Below are positions 1-11,300 of a stretch of 64,000 nt of DNA, in pieces. Source of the stretch: Tenrec ecaudatus (lineage: Eukaryota > Chordata > Mammalia > Afrosoricida > Tenrecidae). The stretch is from the NCBI RefSeq assembly GCF_050624435.1, contig NC_134535.1, positions 122,933,731 to 122,997,730 on the forward strand. The letters are read 5' to 3'. The position numbers and the translations under genes were made by a program. The first letter of the stretch is position 1. Each line of letters begins with the position of its first letter. Below the pieces are notes generated by a model that saw only the letters and a program-made list of their open reading frames with translations, had not been told where the DNA came from and ran no database searches.

Positions 1-311
1 GGAAGGTGGGGAGAGAGATCAACATATAACCCTCTTCCAGGGGGACGAAGAACAGAAAAGTGGGTGAAGAGTAACAGAGGATGATGTAAGATATGAAAAT
101 AATAATCTATAACGTATCAAGGGTTCATGAGAGAGGGTGGGTGAGGCAGAGAGGGGGAAAACCAGGAGCTGATACCAAGGACTCAAGTATAAAGAGAGTG
201 CTTTGAGACTGATGATGGCAACATGTACAAATGTGCTTGACACAGTGGATGAATGTATGGATTGTACTAAGAGATGTAAGAGCCCTCAATAAAAGTATTT
301 AATAATTAAAA
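1..311 (+). mobile_element. L1 3' end, 5'-truncated by the window edge
   Basis: The sequence is the last 300 bases of the long L1 3' end seen repeatedly in this window: GGGGGACGAAGAACAGAAAAG, GGGTTCATGAGAGAGGG, ACAAATGTGCTTGACACA, CCCTCAATAAAAG, then an A-rich tail. Confidence 0.8.
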
Positions 312-504
312 AAGGTATTTGGAAAAAATGGGCAAAAAAAGCTCAATTTTCCAGACACTTAATATCAAAGCTACTGAAGTAATTTGCCTTTCCCTCTCTT
401 TCATTATGCATATCTGCTTACTCACCGTGTCTCTAGATTTTTCTTTTTCACACTAATCCTCTCTTGCAAAGGCTTTGAGGCTATGCAGGTTTTCTTCAGT
501 TTCT

Positions 505-650
505 TCTCCAAAGTAGGGAGCCAGCTCTGCTCTTGGTCTGGAAGCTCTGCAGAAAGCTGTCCACTTTGGGTGACCCTGCTGGCATTTGAAACACCAGTCA
601 CATAGCTTCCAGCATCACAGCAACACAAAGCCATCACAGTACCACAAACT
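505..650. repeat. Unassigned interspersed repeat, copy 1
   Basis: A segment with ACATAGCTTCCAGCATCACA and GCAACACAAAGCCATCACAG recurs in diverged form at 32640-32770, and more weakly at 2835-2950. I recall similar sequence elsewhere in afrotherian DNA but cannot name the family. Confidence 0.5.
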
Positions 651-689
651 TTTCAACACTTTGACGTAAGGCCATCCAGGGATGATTGC

Positions 690-1868
690 AACAGCATATT
701 GACAGAGCACTGCCAGACGTTCAGGCCAGATTCAGAAGAGGACATAGAACAAGGGATATCATTGCTGATGCCAGATGGATCTTGGCTCAAAGCAGAGAAG
801 GATGTTTACTTGTGTTTTATTAACTATACTAAAACAATCAATTGGGTGGACCATTACAAATTATGGATAGCTTTGAGAAGAGTGGGAGTCCCAGAACACT
901 ACATTGTGCTCTTGCCGAACCTGTACATGGATCAAAAGGCAATTGTTCAAACAGAACCAGAACGTCCTGCCTGGGTTAAAATTGTGACCGGTGTGCATCA
1001 GGGTCGCATCCTCTTACCACACTGATTTAATCCGTGTGCTGTGCCAAGAGAGAAACTGGATTACATGAAGAAAACTGTGTCATCAGGATTGGAGGGGGTT
1101 CCTATCAACAATCTGTGATGTGAAGAAGGTACAACTTTGCTTGCTGACAGTGAGGGGGCTTGAAGCATTTGCTGATGAAGATCAAGGATTGCAGCCTTCA
1201 GTGTGGATTAGTCAATGCAAAGCCAACCAAAATTCTCCCACTGAACCGGTAGGTAATGTCAGGATAAATGGAGAAAAGGCTGAAGTTGTCAAGGATTTTG
1301 GATCCACTATCAGTGCTCATGGGAGCAGCAGTCAAGAGATCAAAAGACGTATTGCATTGGGTAAGCCTGCTGCGTATACTTCTTCAGAGTGTTGAAGAGT
1401 AAGACTGTTACTTTGAGGACTCAGCTGGGCCTGACCCAAGCCATAGTGCTCCATTGCATCAGATGCACATGGCAGGTGGACACTGAATAAAGAGGACCCT
1501 AGAGGAATAGCTGCCTTTGAATTGTGGTCCTGGGGAAGAATATTGAAAGTGCCATGGACTGCTAAAAGAACAAGCAACTCTGTATTGGAAAAGAAAGGGT
1601 AGAGTACCCCTTAGAGGCAACGATGGCAAGACTGTGTCTTACACGCTTTGGACAGAGTGTCAGGAGAGACCAGTCCCTGGAGCAGGACACCGTGTGTGCT
1701 AAAGGGGAGGGGCGCTGAGAAAGAGGAAGGCCCTGGAGGAGATGAATTGACGAAGCAGCTGCGTCTAATCGTGAGCGTGATGGAGACCTGCAGTGTTCCA
1801 TTCTGCGTGCACAAGGTCGCTAGGAGTCGGAGTCAGCTCGATGTCACCTAACAACAACAACAACAACA
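690..1868 (+). mobile_element. RTE/BovB-like LINE fragment (reverse transcriptase remnant)
   Basis: Broken frames read AEKDVYLCFINYTK, ALRRVGVPEHYIVLLPNLYM and VNGEK-like blocks, which match the RTE reverse transcriptase order (FCFIDY.KAFD, G.P.HL..L..NLY). The end reads VARSRSQLDVT and runs into an (AAC)n tail at 1849-1868, the usual RTE terminus here. Large internal parts are missing and frameshifts are present. Confidence 0.85.
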
Positions 1869-2834
1869 CAAACATCACCTCCCTTTCAAGGTTTGTTTGG
1901 TTTTTAATCACTTCTTACTTTAATGGAATTTTTACTAAAATATGCTGAAACACTGGAAGAATAATTGTGACTAAGTGACAGAGAAAAGGAAACATGTGAA
2001 AAGCAGTCAAACTGCTTTAAGTATTTGATCAACAGGATTTATGCTGTTTTGTACTAGTCGAATAAGTAACTTCAGTTGTCAGGCTGACCAATAAGCAATG
2101 TCAAGCGGGCTTACTTGTGCTTACTTAGTAGTAGGTGGTGAACAATTTCAATTTTTTCCCACCACATCAGAAATTTTGCCTGTAGATATGGCTGAATCTG
2201 TCCCTCTCCCAACCCCAAAGTATTTTCCTACACAATCAAATCTCTTTTCAAATTTACATGACTTGACAGGGACAATGGACTCAATAAACATGTAAAGTCA
2301 GGGCTTACCTGTGCCTATTTACTAATCTGTAGTGAATAATTTCAAATGATTAGTCAGGCAGTCAAAGTCAGGCTGTGTTTACCTTGTGTACCAGGTAATC
2401 TGTTCCTACATTGCTTCTGGAAGTTTAACCATTTAAATTGAATCTAAAAAGTAAGGGTAAGACCCATCAGTATTTGGAAACTTTTAAATAAAATGTAAGG
2501 CTAAGTAAATATCTCTAATAAAAATTCTTGTGTAATTAGCGTAATTTCTAAGAAGACATTAAATATAACAATCAGTTTACATTGTTGAGGTTTCCATGTT
2601 ATCTAGACCTACTTATTTTTTTAAACTCTCATTGATCCTTCCTGTAAACCACTAGGGATAAGCTGAATTTAATCCTTGATATACATCTACAGTTAACACC
2701 GGAAGTAGGAGAAGCTCAAATGGGGAACACCGATTCTCTGATGATATTTCTGTCAGATACCTCAGCCTCTAGGTTGTTCTTTGGTTCTCTCCTCTTTCCA
2801 ATGGTTCTTTTTCATTGCTTTCTGGATCATAGAG
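1869..2834. other. AT-rich intergenic DNA with weak internal repeats
   Basis: No gene is supported. About 60-base stretches near 2098, 2296 and 2365 share GGGCTTACYTGTGCYTA and GTGAAYAATTTCAA motifs, suggesting an old, diverged local duplication. Confidence 0.4.
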
Positions 2835-2950
2835 ATCTCCAGACACAGGCCGAAGGTCTTGTTTCCAGATCTGGGTTCCACGAGAAGGAGCTTTGCTGAC
2901 AGGCTGGTAGCAAAGCCTCCAGCATCACAGGAACACTCGAGTCACCCGAG
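2835..2950. repeat. Unassigned interspersed repeat, copy 2 (weak)
   Basis: GCAAAGCCTCCAGCATCACA followed by GGAACAC resembles the copies at 505-650 and 32640-32770. The match outside this core is poor. Confidence 0.35.
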
Positions 2951-4491
2951 AGCCATGTGGTGCCTGTAATTCACAAGAACTCGATTTTACCTTGACTTCT
3001 TTCCCCAAACATTGTGTTCTAAAATTAGACATACTTCTAAGCATGATGTCCCTGACAACACTGTGTAATTCCTCCACTCCCTTCACACATATTCTAAACA
3101 TAAGCTGAGTTACTCGGCAAAAGTCAAGCATAGAATTGGAGGCAAAATGAGACACACGTAACACTATCTTCTTTCCCCTTTTCTAAATATTAGAGACTTT
3201 GCTAAGCGTCTCTTCATTGGCCTACAAGACCGATATCATTGTAGTCATATTTTTTTCCCTTTTATTTTTGTTCATGATGTCATTTCTTTCTTTTTGGCTC
3301 AGATAGCCACAGTGGGATAAAAGGCTTGTATTTAAAATTTCTGGTGATTATGAACCTGGAATGTAAACATTCATTTACTTGGTAGTTTAGACATTAAGAA
3401 GTTTTCATGCATAAATGATAACTTTATTTCAAGTAGATATTTATTGACTGTCCCTTATGCTTCAGACACTGTAATTGGAGCTGAATATTCATGGAGAAGG
3501 CATAGTGTAAGTCAACATGGAGACAAGAGTCTCCGATTTGAACTCTATAACTTTATTTTTCTTAGACTTTGGGTAATAGCTTTCTTCAAGTTGTTGCTCA
3601 AAGATATCAGTCCACATCCCTGTCCCTCTTCCTAGCTTCACTGTTTTTATGGCACGGATCTCTATTTCAACTTCACAGACTCACCTTATACATTTCAATC
3701 ATTGGCATTTATCCGCACAAAAATATACTAGGATAAGTAAAAAAGTGTTGCTACTAGGGCTCCAGTTCATACACACAGACTTATTTCCAAATAAAACATG
3801 TTTTCTTTGATCAATGGATGGCTGTAGACAAGCTCTCTGACTAATACATGTGTGTTGGTCACCTTAGAGTACCTTTGGGAAAAGACCCAGTTAAATCACT
3901 GACTTCTAAGGGCATCAGCTGTGTGAGTTAGGTTCCAGGCAAAGAGGTCAGCCTAGAGACTGTTTTTTAGGACTTCCAAGGTGAAATCTTGATGTGTTTT
4001 CTTGAAGGCCACTTATTGTGAAGGGTTTTCCCTTCCTATCATGACAATATGCCTGTTCAGTTTCCAAGCATAGCAATGTCTGCCCTATGAGCATTTGATT
4101 GATAAATCGTACACCATTCACCCTGTAGCCCTGATCTTGTCCTCTCAGGCTCCGTTTTATTCCCCAAACTCAAGGCACGTTGAAAAGGAGCACAGTCGGA
4201 GTTCCTTGAAGACGTCAAAACCACCATTCTTTGCGTGGCATAAATCAAAGAACACAGCGTTTTGCAGATTAGAGAGGTGAAGATACTGACTTCAGAAGTT
4301 ACTAATATAGATGGGAGATATGTCAAAAACAATAGCCTCATATTTTGATGCTTTTGTTTAAAAAAGATTTCTCTGATTGTATAACAATACTTCAATATTC
4401 CATGGTTCTTTAAGAGGGTATCATAATACCATTTCCACCCAAAAGATATCTGTTGAATGAATGAATCTATGTAGAAGGGGCATTTCCATTT
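2951..4491. other. Intergenic DNA without recognised features
   Basis: I see no splice-supported exon, RNA gene or clear repeat here. A 157-codon minus-strand open frame at 4057-4530 runs into the start of the following LTR and has no recognisable domain, so it is probably chance. Confidence 0.5.
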
Positions 4492-5045
4492 GTTATGGAT
4501 AGAATCATGTCCCTTCCACACATGTATCAAATTGACTTGGTCATGATTTCCAGCATTGTGTTTTTGTCGTTCATTTTATGATCTGATGTAATTATCCTCC
4601 ATGTTACATGTTGTGCATCATAACATTTATGTATAAATGAGGCAGGATTAGAATAATGTATCTTGAGTTTTCCTAGAGGGTATGATGTAGGCCCCACCCA
4701 TATTTAAATCACGTCTTTAATCTCAAAAGCAAGCTGGGAGGGGAGGGTACTTCATTACCAGTAAGAAAGAAAAGCTGGGCGAGTAGTATAGAAATCCTTG
4801 GGACTCCAGGTTTTACTCTGAGAACCTCCTGGATCAAGGAGAGGAGTAATGCAGAGACATCCAAGGAACACAGGACCAACAGATGTTGAATTCAGACAAG
4901 GATCTTCGACAGGACTACCGAGAAAGCCTTCCCACAGAGCTGACATCGGAATTCTGATTTCAGGTCCCAGACACTATGAGAGACTAAATTTCCGCTTGCT
5001 AAACCCATCCATGTGTGGTATTTCGGGGATAGCTGTACTGGATAA
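4492..5045 (+). mobile_element. Old MLT1-like solo LTR
   Basis: It starts TGTTATGGATAGAATCATGTCCC and ends with a stretch like AGAGACTAAATTTCCGCTTG and GTGTGGTATTTCGGGGATAG. Both are diverged forms of the start and end of MaLR MLT1 LTRs. No second LTR is seen nearby. Confidence 0.6.
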
Positions 5046-6924
5046 CAAACACACACTCCTAACTCTACCCATGTAGACAGAGAAATGCAAGCAAATTGCA
5101 GCTTTCCTTTGTAATTCGCAATAGCATTTACCCAGAGATCAGGATCTTTCAATGATATGATGTTTTCAAATTTAGATACCACCAAACTCCCTTAACTGGG
5201 TTGTGGCTAAAGGATTGATGGGAAAATGCCACTAGGATGATAGTAACAAGACGTAGATGAATTAAGAAATTGCCAGGGTATGAAAATTCTGAATGGGACT
5301 GATGAGCAGGCAATGATGTGTGAAGGCGAAAGAAACAACAAAATGATACTACAATGATAGGTGCTAGCACAGTGTCGCTAAACTGATCAAAAAGGGAGAG
5401 AGAAGTGAGAATTATGCAGTTCATAATACCTTTTTTTATTTCTAGAAGATCTTTAAGTGCACCATCCTTAGGTCAAATTTGGGCACACAGATCAATGCTA
5501 TGTACTGTTTTATTGTTCAACTCACTACATTAATACTTCCGGCTCATCATTGCCTTATCAGTCTTATATATAAATATCAAATAATTGAATCGTTTAACTA
5601 ATTTAACTTCGCTTATTACCCAAGTTGAATGAATATCCATTTCAAAATCAATTCTATACAAAATTTATCCGGTGGCTCCTCCTTGTGGCCATTTTTTTCT
5701 TTCTAATTTTAATTCTCTTTTGTCCAGTCTGCTTCCATAAGGATCACAGCCTTGGGGTGTAAGGCTGTTTGGGGGATGGAAAGTAAAAAAGAAGGCAAAG
5801 GCAGAAAAAGTTTCAAAGGTTTCTTTCAGAGCTCCAGGGTGAGGTTCACGGGTCCCGTTAGGAACGGAGGGGAAGGGTTTTAGAGTACTGGTCTGAAGTA
5901 AAGGCAATTGAGGAATTTTCCATTGCGGACTGGCTGTTTTGCAGGGTGGGCAGTTTGTAACATAGTAACAATGTAACGATGTGACAATGCTTATCTGGAG
6001 CTGCCACTGGTCTGCGTCAGGGCTTGAACGGCCAGCATCTGGAGTTGTGCGCCATCGCGTACTGTCCTCGGGGCATTGTTCCACTTGCTCGCCCCACCAG
6101 TTCTCATTTCTGCTTAACTTGGAGTTCCTAGAGAGGGAAGTTCTACACAATCCTATGGAATCACTATGAGTCAAAACCAACTTGAAAATATTGGAATTAG
6201 GTCTTTTGTGGTTTTATTATGTTCCTTGGATCTTTGAAATCTCTGAATTGAATCTTCATTTACTACCATCCCTTTTTGTAAACAATTTTGAATTATTCTG
6301 TATTAGAGCTTAAATTTGGAGCACCCCAGTATGCAAAAGGCTATGGATGGCAGTGACAGCCCCAAATCCATTATCAGGATCCCCATTTAGTTGAAGCCTC
6401 TGAATTAGTGCCTAAAAGCAAAGGCACCCCCCCACACACAGAGTCCGGTTTCATCCCAAGCCCTAAAAGAAGTTCAAAAGGAGTGCCCACATCCACTTTC
6501 TGACCACCAAGTAGCCAAAGTGAAGCCCAAGAAGACAGAAAAGGACAGCAGCCTTGAGCAATCTTTTTGGGGTCATAAAGGAACAAGACCGATCTAGGTG
6601 ACAGAAGAGCATTGGCACTGCAAATACAGGAACATAGACAAAGAAGAGTGAGGGGTAGGGTTAGGGCAGACCTAAGGGAGTTCCCCTCAATACCTAGACA
6701 CGCAAATAGGAGCAAGACATCTCCTTTGTCCTCCCCATTCTGGCTGGATGAATCAACAAAAGATCCTTCCTGACTTTCTTTATTAGAAAGTATTAGACAA
6801 AGAAAGGTTTCTCAGAAGTTACTGCTTATACTTATCTAGTGTAAGAGCCAAACCACTACCAACTCTATAAGAACACGTGGTGTCTGATTTTGATTCAGTC
6901 ACACATAGCTTTGATGGTGTAGTA
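5046..6924. other. Intergenic DNA, mostly unassigned
   Basis: A 171-codon minus-strand frame at 5665-6180 starts at an AfroSINE-like end (AATCACTATGAGTCAAAACCAA at about 6160) and has no recognised domain. The stretch 6300-6750 is GC-richer but yields no family match by eye. Confidence 0.4.
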
Positions 6925-7284
6925 CCCTGTTTCCCTGAAAGTAAGACATCCCCCGAAAATAAGACCTACTTACAAATTTGCCTCCGCTGAAATAGAAGGC
7001 ATCCCCCGAAAATAAGACCCCCTGAAAATAATCCCCCTCCCCCAAGCTACCATAACTCTGGACTCTGGACCGTAGCAGGGGGACCACTGCGCAGTTCACT
7101 ATTGATCACAGCGCAGCCGGAGCAGACAGGAAGTGTGAGGTCTCTTTTAATAAAACAATAAACAATAAATGTGTACTGTATTTTTCTTCATGGAAAAATA
7201 AGACATCCCCTGAAAATAAGACCTAGTGCATCTTTGGGAACAAAAGTTAATATGAGACCCTGTCTTATTTTCGGGGGAAAAGGG
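6925..7284. mobile_element. Tc1/mariner-like MITE
   Basis: Inverted termini CCCTGTTTCCCTGAAAGTAA and (from the other strand) CCCTTTTCCCCCGAAAATAA are flanked by TA at 6923-6924 and 7285-7286. Inside, CCCCGAAAATAAGACC-like motifs repeat near each end. At 360 bp and without a transposase frame it is non-autonomous. Confidence 0.75.
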
Positions 7285-7599
7285 TAGTTCATGTCCCAGC
7301 TCTCTTTCCTTTTTGACACATGTTCAGAAACACTTTGTTGTCTCCCCTCTAGAGCTAGTATAGACTTGATGGCAGGGAGTTTGGCTTTTGTAGTATAATC
7401 TTGTGATGATTTTTCACTAGGACACCTCCTCTGAAATCTTTCTGACCATTAACCAAGAATATAGGTAATCTTGCCCTCAGTTGGATTGCCTTTGTCAATA
7501 GATGACCTCCACCCCTCTGCAGCCAGCCCAGGGATGGGCACTCTCTCTTAGGGGCCTGCCTGGGTATGTCCTCGATGGGGGCAACCTGCTGGGGACAGT

Positions 7600-7722
7600 A
7601 TAAAAAACCAAACTCACAGTCATCGAGTCAATGCCAACTCGTAGTGACTCTGGAGAGCACACACCACTGCCCCTGTGAGTTTCGGAGACTGTAACTCTTT
7701 ATGGGAGGGGAAAGGCACACCA
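7600..7722 (-). mobile_element. AfroSINE fragment
   Basis: The minus strand of AAACTCACAGTCATCGAGTC with CTCGTAGTGACTC and TTTCGGAGACTGTAACTC matches the 3' half of AfroSINE (GGTCGCTATGAGTCGGAATC...). The tRNA-like head is missing. Confidence 0.7.
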
Positions 7723-8146
7723 CTGAGATTTATAATGTTTTGATTTCAAAAAATAAGATTTGGAGGTAAACTTCTGTAATTTTTGATATGTGTTTTTTTG
7801 GGGTTTTCTGTGTTCATCAGGACTGATGAACCTATAGAGCTAGCAAGTAGAATGAGAGCTCATGGGGGGCTCAGTGAGGGAGAGGTAAAGGGGAGCTGAT
7901 GTGAAGGAGTTCAAGAAGGAAGAGAATGTTTGGAAACTCATTGTGGTAGCAGATTGTTGTACAAGACTGCTTGATGGGATTGAACTATGCAACGATAAGA
8001 TATCTGCATTAGCGCCCAATAGAACAGTTTTGGGGGGGGGCACAAACAAGATTTGATTTCTCTACCTCTGAGAGAACAGAACAGAAACATTGTTATTCTG
8101 TTCTTAGAGCAGGCCAGTGGGCTGTCCTCTGGGCCAGTTGAGTATC

Positions 8147-8154
8147 TATATAAA
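8147..8154 (+). promoter_or_regulatory. Candidate TATA box of CLEC12B
   Basis: TATATAAA lies 90 bases before the CLEC12B start codon. A transcription start about 30 bases downstream would give a 5' leader of roughly 60-70 nt. The assignment rests on position and sequence only. Confidence 0.5.
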
Positions 8155-8244
8155 GATTTCCAGCCTTGAAAAGAACATGCTCTTCCCAAGCCTGAAGAAA
8201 TGGAAACATTAATTACAAAGCGCAGAGCAGTGCTTTCTCCTACG

Positions 8245-8332
8245 ATGTCTGAAGAAGTGACCTACGCGACACTCACATTTCAGAATTCGGCAGAAGCAGG
8301 AAATAACCAGGGTCCAAAGCTAAGAAAAAGAG
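8245..8332 (+). CDS. CLEC12B: CLEC12B exon 1 (cytoplasmic tail with ITIM)
   Basis: This exon encodes residues 1-29 plus the first base of Gly30. It begins MSEEVTYATLTFQNS; Tyr7 sits in an exact ITIM (V-x-Y-x-x-L). The donor is G|GTAAGA, phase 1. Confidence 0.95.
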
Positions 8333-11300
8333 GTAAGAGGAGTTCGTTGAAAGCCGGGTAACCTGGGAGGGATGGACGAGGGTTAAATGCATTGATGATG
8401 TTGCCTTTGATGATGAGAATGTTAAAGAAGGGTATGCCGTGGAATCTCCAAAATGGACACCCGAGAGCTGGGCTTAGGAACTCTATGTCCACAGTTGTTT
8501 TACAAATGCAGTGCCTCGTCTTTATACATTGTGGAAGATAGCAGGCAAATGGGCATTTTTAAAAAGCCATTTCAGGGGTTCTAAAATAGAGAGGGTGGAA
8601 AGACTTTATGCTTTAGATAGTATGAATTGTTGCAAGGAAAAAATCACCTAGAAGATGAATTGTTTTAAACTGAACAAGAGCGAGTTTCTCCTGTGTAACT
8701 TAACTTTTTAAAGTGTAATTTAAATTCCAGGACAATGCTGAGTAAATCCTAACAACTAAAAGCTGTATAGTATTTAATATAGATAACCTGATATTCTTCT
8801 CCAAATATTATGGTGAAATGGAATACTATGAGGACTTCCTCCATTGTGTAAATAAGAAAACTGAGGCTGAAAGAATGAGGAGACTTGTTGAAGTTCATAC
8901 ACCTGGTATGTGGTGGATCCAAGACTGAATTCTTCTGGTCTTCAGCTCATGCCTGTAGATCCCACTGGAAGATACAGCCATCTCCGTGGTCAGCAGTTTG
9001 ACTGAACCCATCAGAAGGCATTCTGTACCGACCGATGATCTGTTCAGGGTTCAGGCTGTTGTCCTGAATTGTCTAAACTTCACTTCCTCTTTACTTTGAG
9101 TTTCAGTTAGGGGTTAGGGCGAAGATAACAATGCACCTGGGGGTCGCGTTAACTATCTCTAACATTGTGCTAGATACCATTAAGACATAAATCCAGGAAT
9201 CAGAAGGTTAGAGAAATCCGAGAATCTTTGCAGAGAAAAAAATTAAAGACGCTAAATTTTGAAGTCATATACTGGCTTTCTGGACTATTCTGCCACCTTA
9301 GATTATACTGTACATTTACTCACTCTTTCATTCATTATTCATTCATTATCTACAAGATGATCGATAAGATAGATAATCTTTAAAAGTAAAATCCACGACA
9401 GCCCTGCTCTATGGAGGTTTGTAGTCTCAAACAAAAAATAAAGAGGAGGGGGTATTTTTTCCTATTGTCAAGTCACCCAGAGACACAGTTCCACCAGCAT
9501 CTTATTAATACATCCAGTATACTTGAAGAAGCAAAAGTTTTATAATTAAGCGAAACATTCTGAAAGGCAAGGACAGTGGCAAGGAAATGGGTGAAAATAG
9601 ATGGGGTGCTATCTTGATTATGTGTGATTATTGGTATTTTCCAAACAGGAGCATTTTAAAGGCAAGAGGAGAAAGATGAATTCTTAGAAGTTCCCTAACA
9701 GATAGACATAAAAAACCCAAGGTGTAAAAAACTAAAAGTCAATTCCGGTCGCTAACTCCTCTGTCTATTAACTTTCTTCAGGGGATCCAACTCCATCGGC
9801 TGTATGGCGTTGGGCTGTCCTGAGTCTGATAACCCTTTGTCTGTTGCTGCTGACTGGGCTGGTGACCTTGGGGATTATGTGTAAGTATATTTGTATAAAA
9901 CCCCAGAGAGGTGATTGGCAAGGATATTGTAAACTATCTTAACTCAGATTAGAAAATGCGGTAGGTGCTAGACTGCTGAATCCTCTTATACTTTCTGCCA
10001 TCCTGAGCATTCTCCATTCTCTAGTCCTAAAAGATAATCTAATCTAGGTCAAATTTAGCAAGGAGCATAATAATATTATATGACATTCTTGTCATAATTA
10101 TTGTTTTTTCCTAGGTAAGTTAGCTTGGGTGGTAAAGAAGACTCTTCCTTTTCTAGATAGTTGCTGAAATACGAATCCTCTCTTCAGTGTAGTACACACT
10201 CCCTCGTTATTTCAATGAGGAGGAACAGGGAGTCTGCAAGGTTGTGTTCAGAGAAAGACAACCCCATTGCATTTAACTCTAGTGCTAGAACTAGACTCAT
10301 TTTATCTACGTTTTGAAGTCCTTTCTAGTGTATGGAAAACCTCTAGTCACAGTGGCCTGGGTACAGTGAATGGTGACAGTTCAAATGAGACAGGATGTTC
10401 TGCTGTATTTCACTTAGGAACATGGAATTAAACCCTTTCTACATTGCAATGGAAGATCTCCTCACTAGCACCATGGCCACAAATGAATATCCCCTTGCTT
10501 TGGACTCATAATTGTGCAGTTGTAAGTTGCTAGACTAACAGGGGATTTGTAGCCAGGAGAGTTTATTTTCTGAATAAAACTGGTGTCTCCTGTCATATAC
10601 TTATTTTTCTTTTACTTTTTCATAATTAAGATTTTTGAATGTCTATTCATTCATTGATATAGAAGTCTTTTGTAATTTTGTCTTTTCAGAAAGAGTATGA
10701 TAATTTAGAAGTAGCAGCATATTAATTAGCCAAGAATTATAAGGATCAGCAGTTGACCATCTACATTGATGCACATTTTTAAAAATATTTTATTACGGGC
10801 TCATATAACTCTTATCACAGTCCATACATGTACATACATCAATTGTATAAAGCACATCTGTACATTCTTTGCCCTACTTATTTTCTTTTTTTTTCCCTTT
10901 TCTTTTTTTACATTTTATTAGGGGCTCATACAACTCTTACCACAATCCATACATATACATACATCAATTGTATAAAGCACATCCGCACATTCCCTGCCCC
11001 AATCATTCTCAAAGCATTTGCTCTCCACTTAAGCCCTTTGCATCAGGTCCACATTTTTTCCCCTCCCTCCCCGCTCCCCCCTCCCTCATGTGCCCTTGGT
11101 AATTTATACATTGTTATTTTGTCGTATCTTGGCCTATCCAGAGTCTCCCTTCCCCATCTTCTCTGCCGTCCATCTCCCAGGGAGGAGGTCACATGTGGAT
11201 CCTTGTAATCAGTTCCCCATTTCCAACCCACTCACCCTCCACTCTCCCAGCATCGCCCCTCACACCCTTGGTCCTGAAGGTATCATCCACCCTGGATTCC

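Noticed and set aside
4057..4530. 157-codon minus-strand open frame
   Set aside because: No domain, no splice or promoter context, and it ends inside an LTR.
5665..6180. 171-codon minus-strand open frame
   Set aside because: It begins within an AfroSINE-like end and has no recognisable domain.
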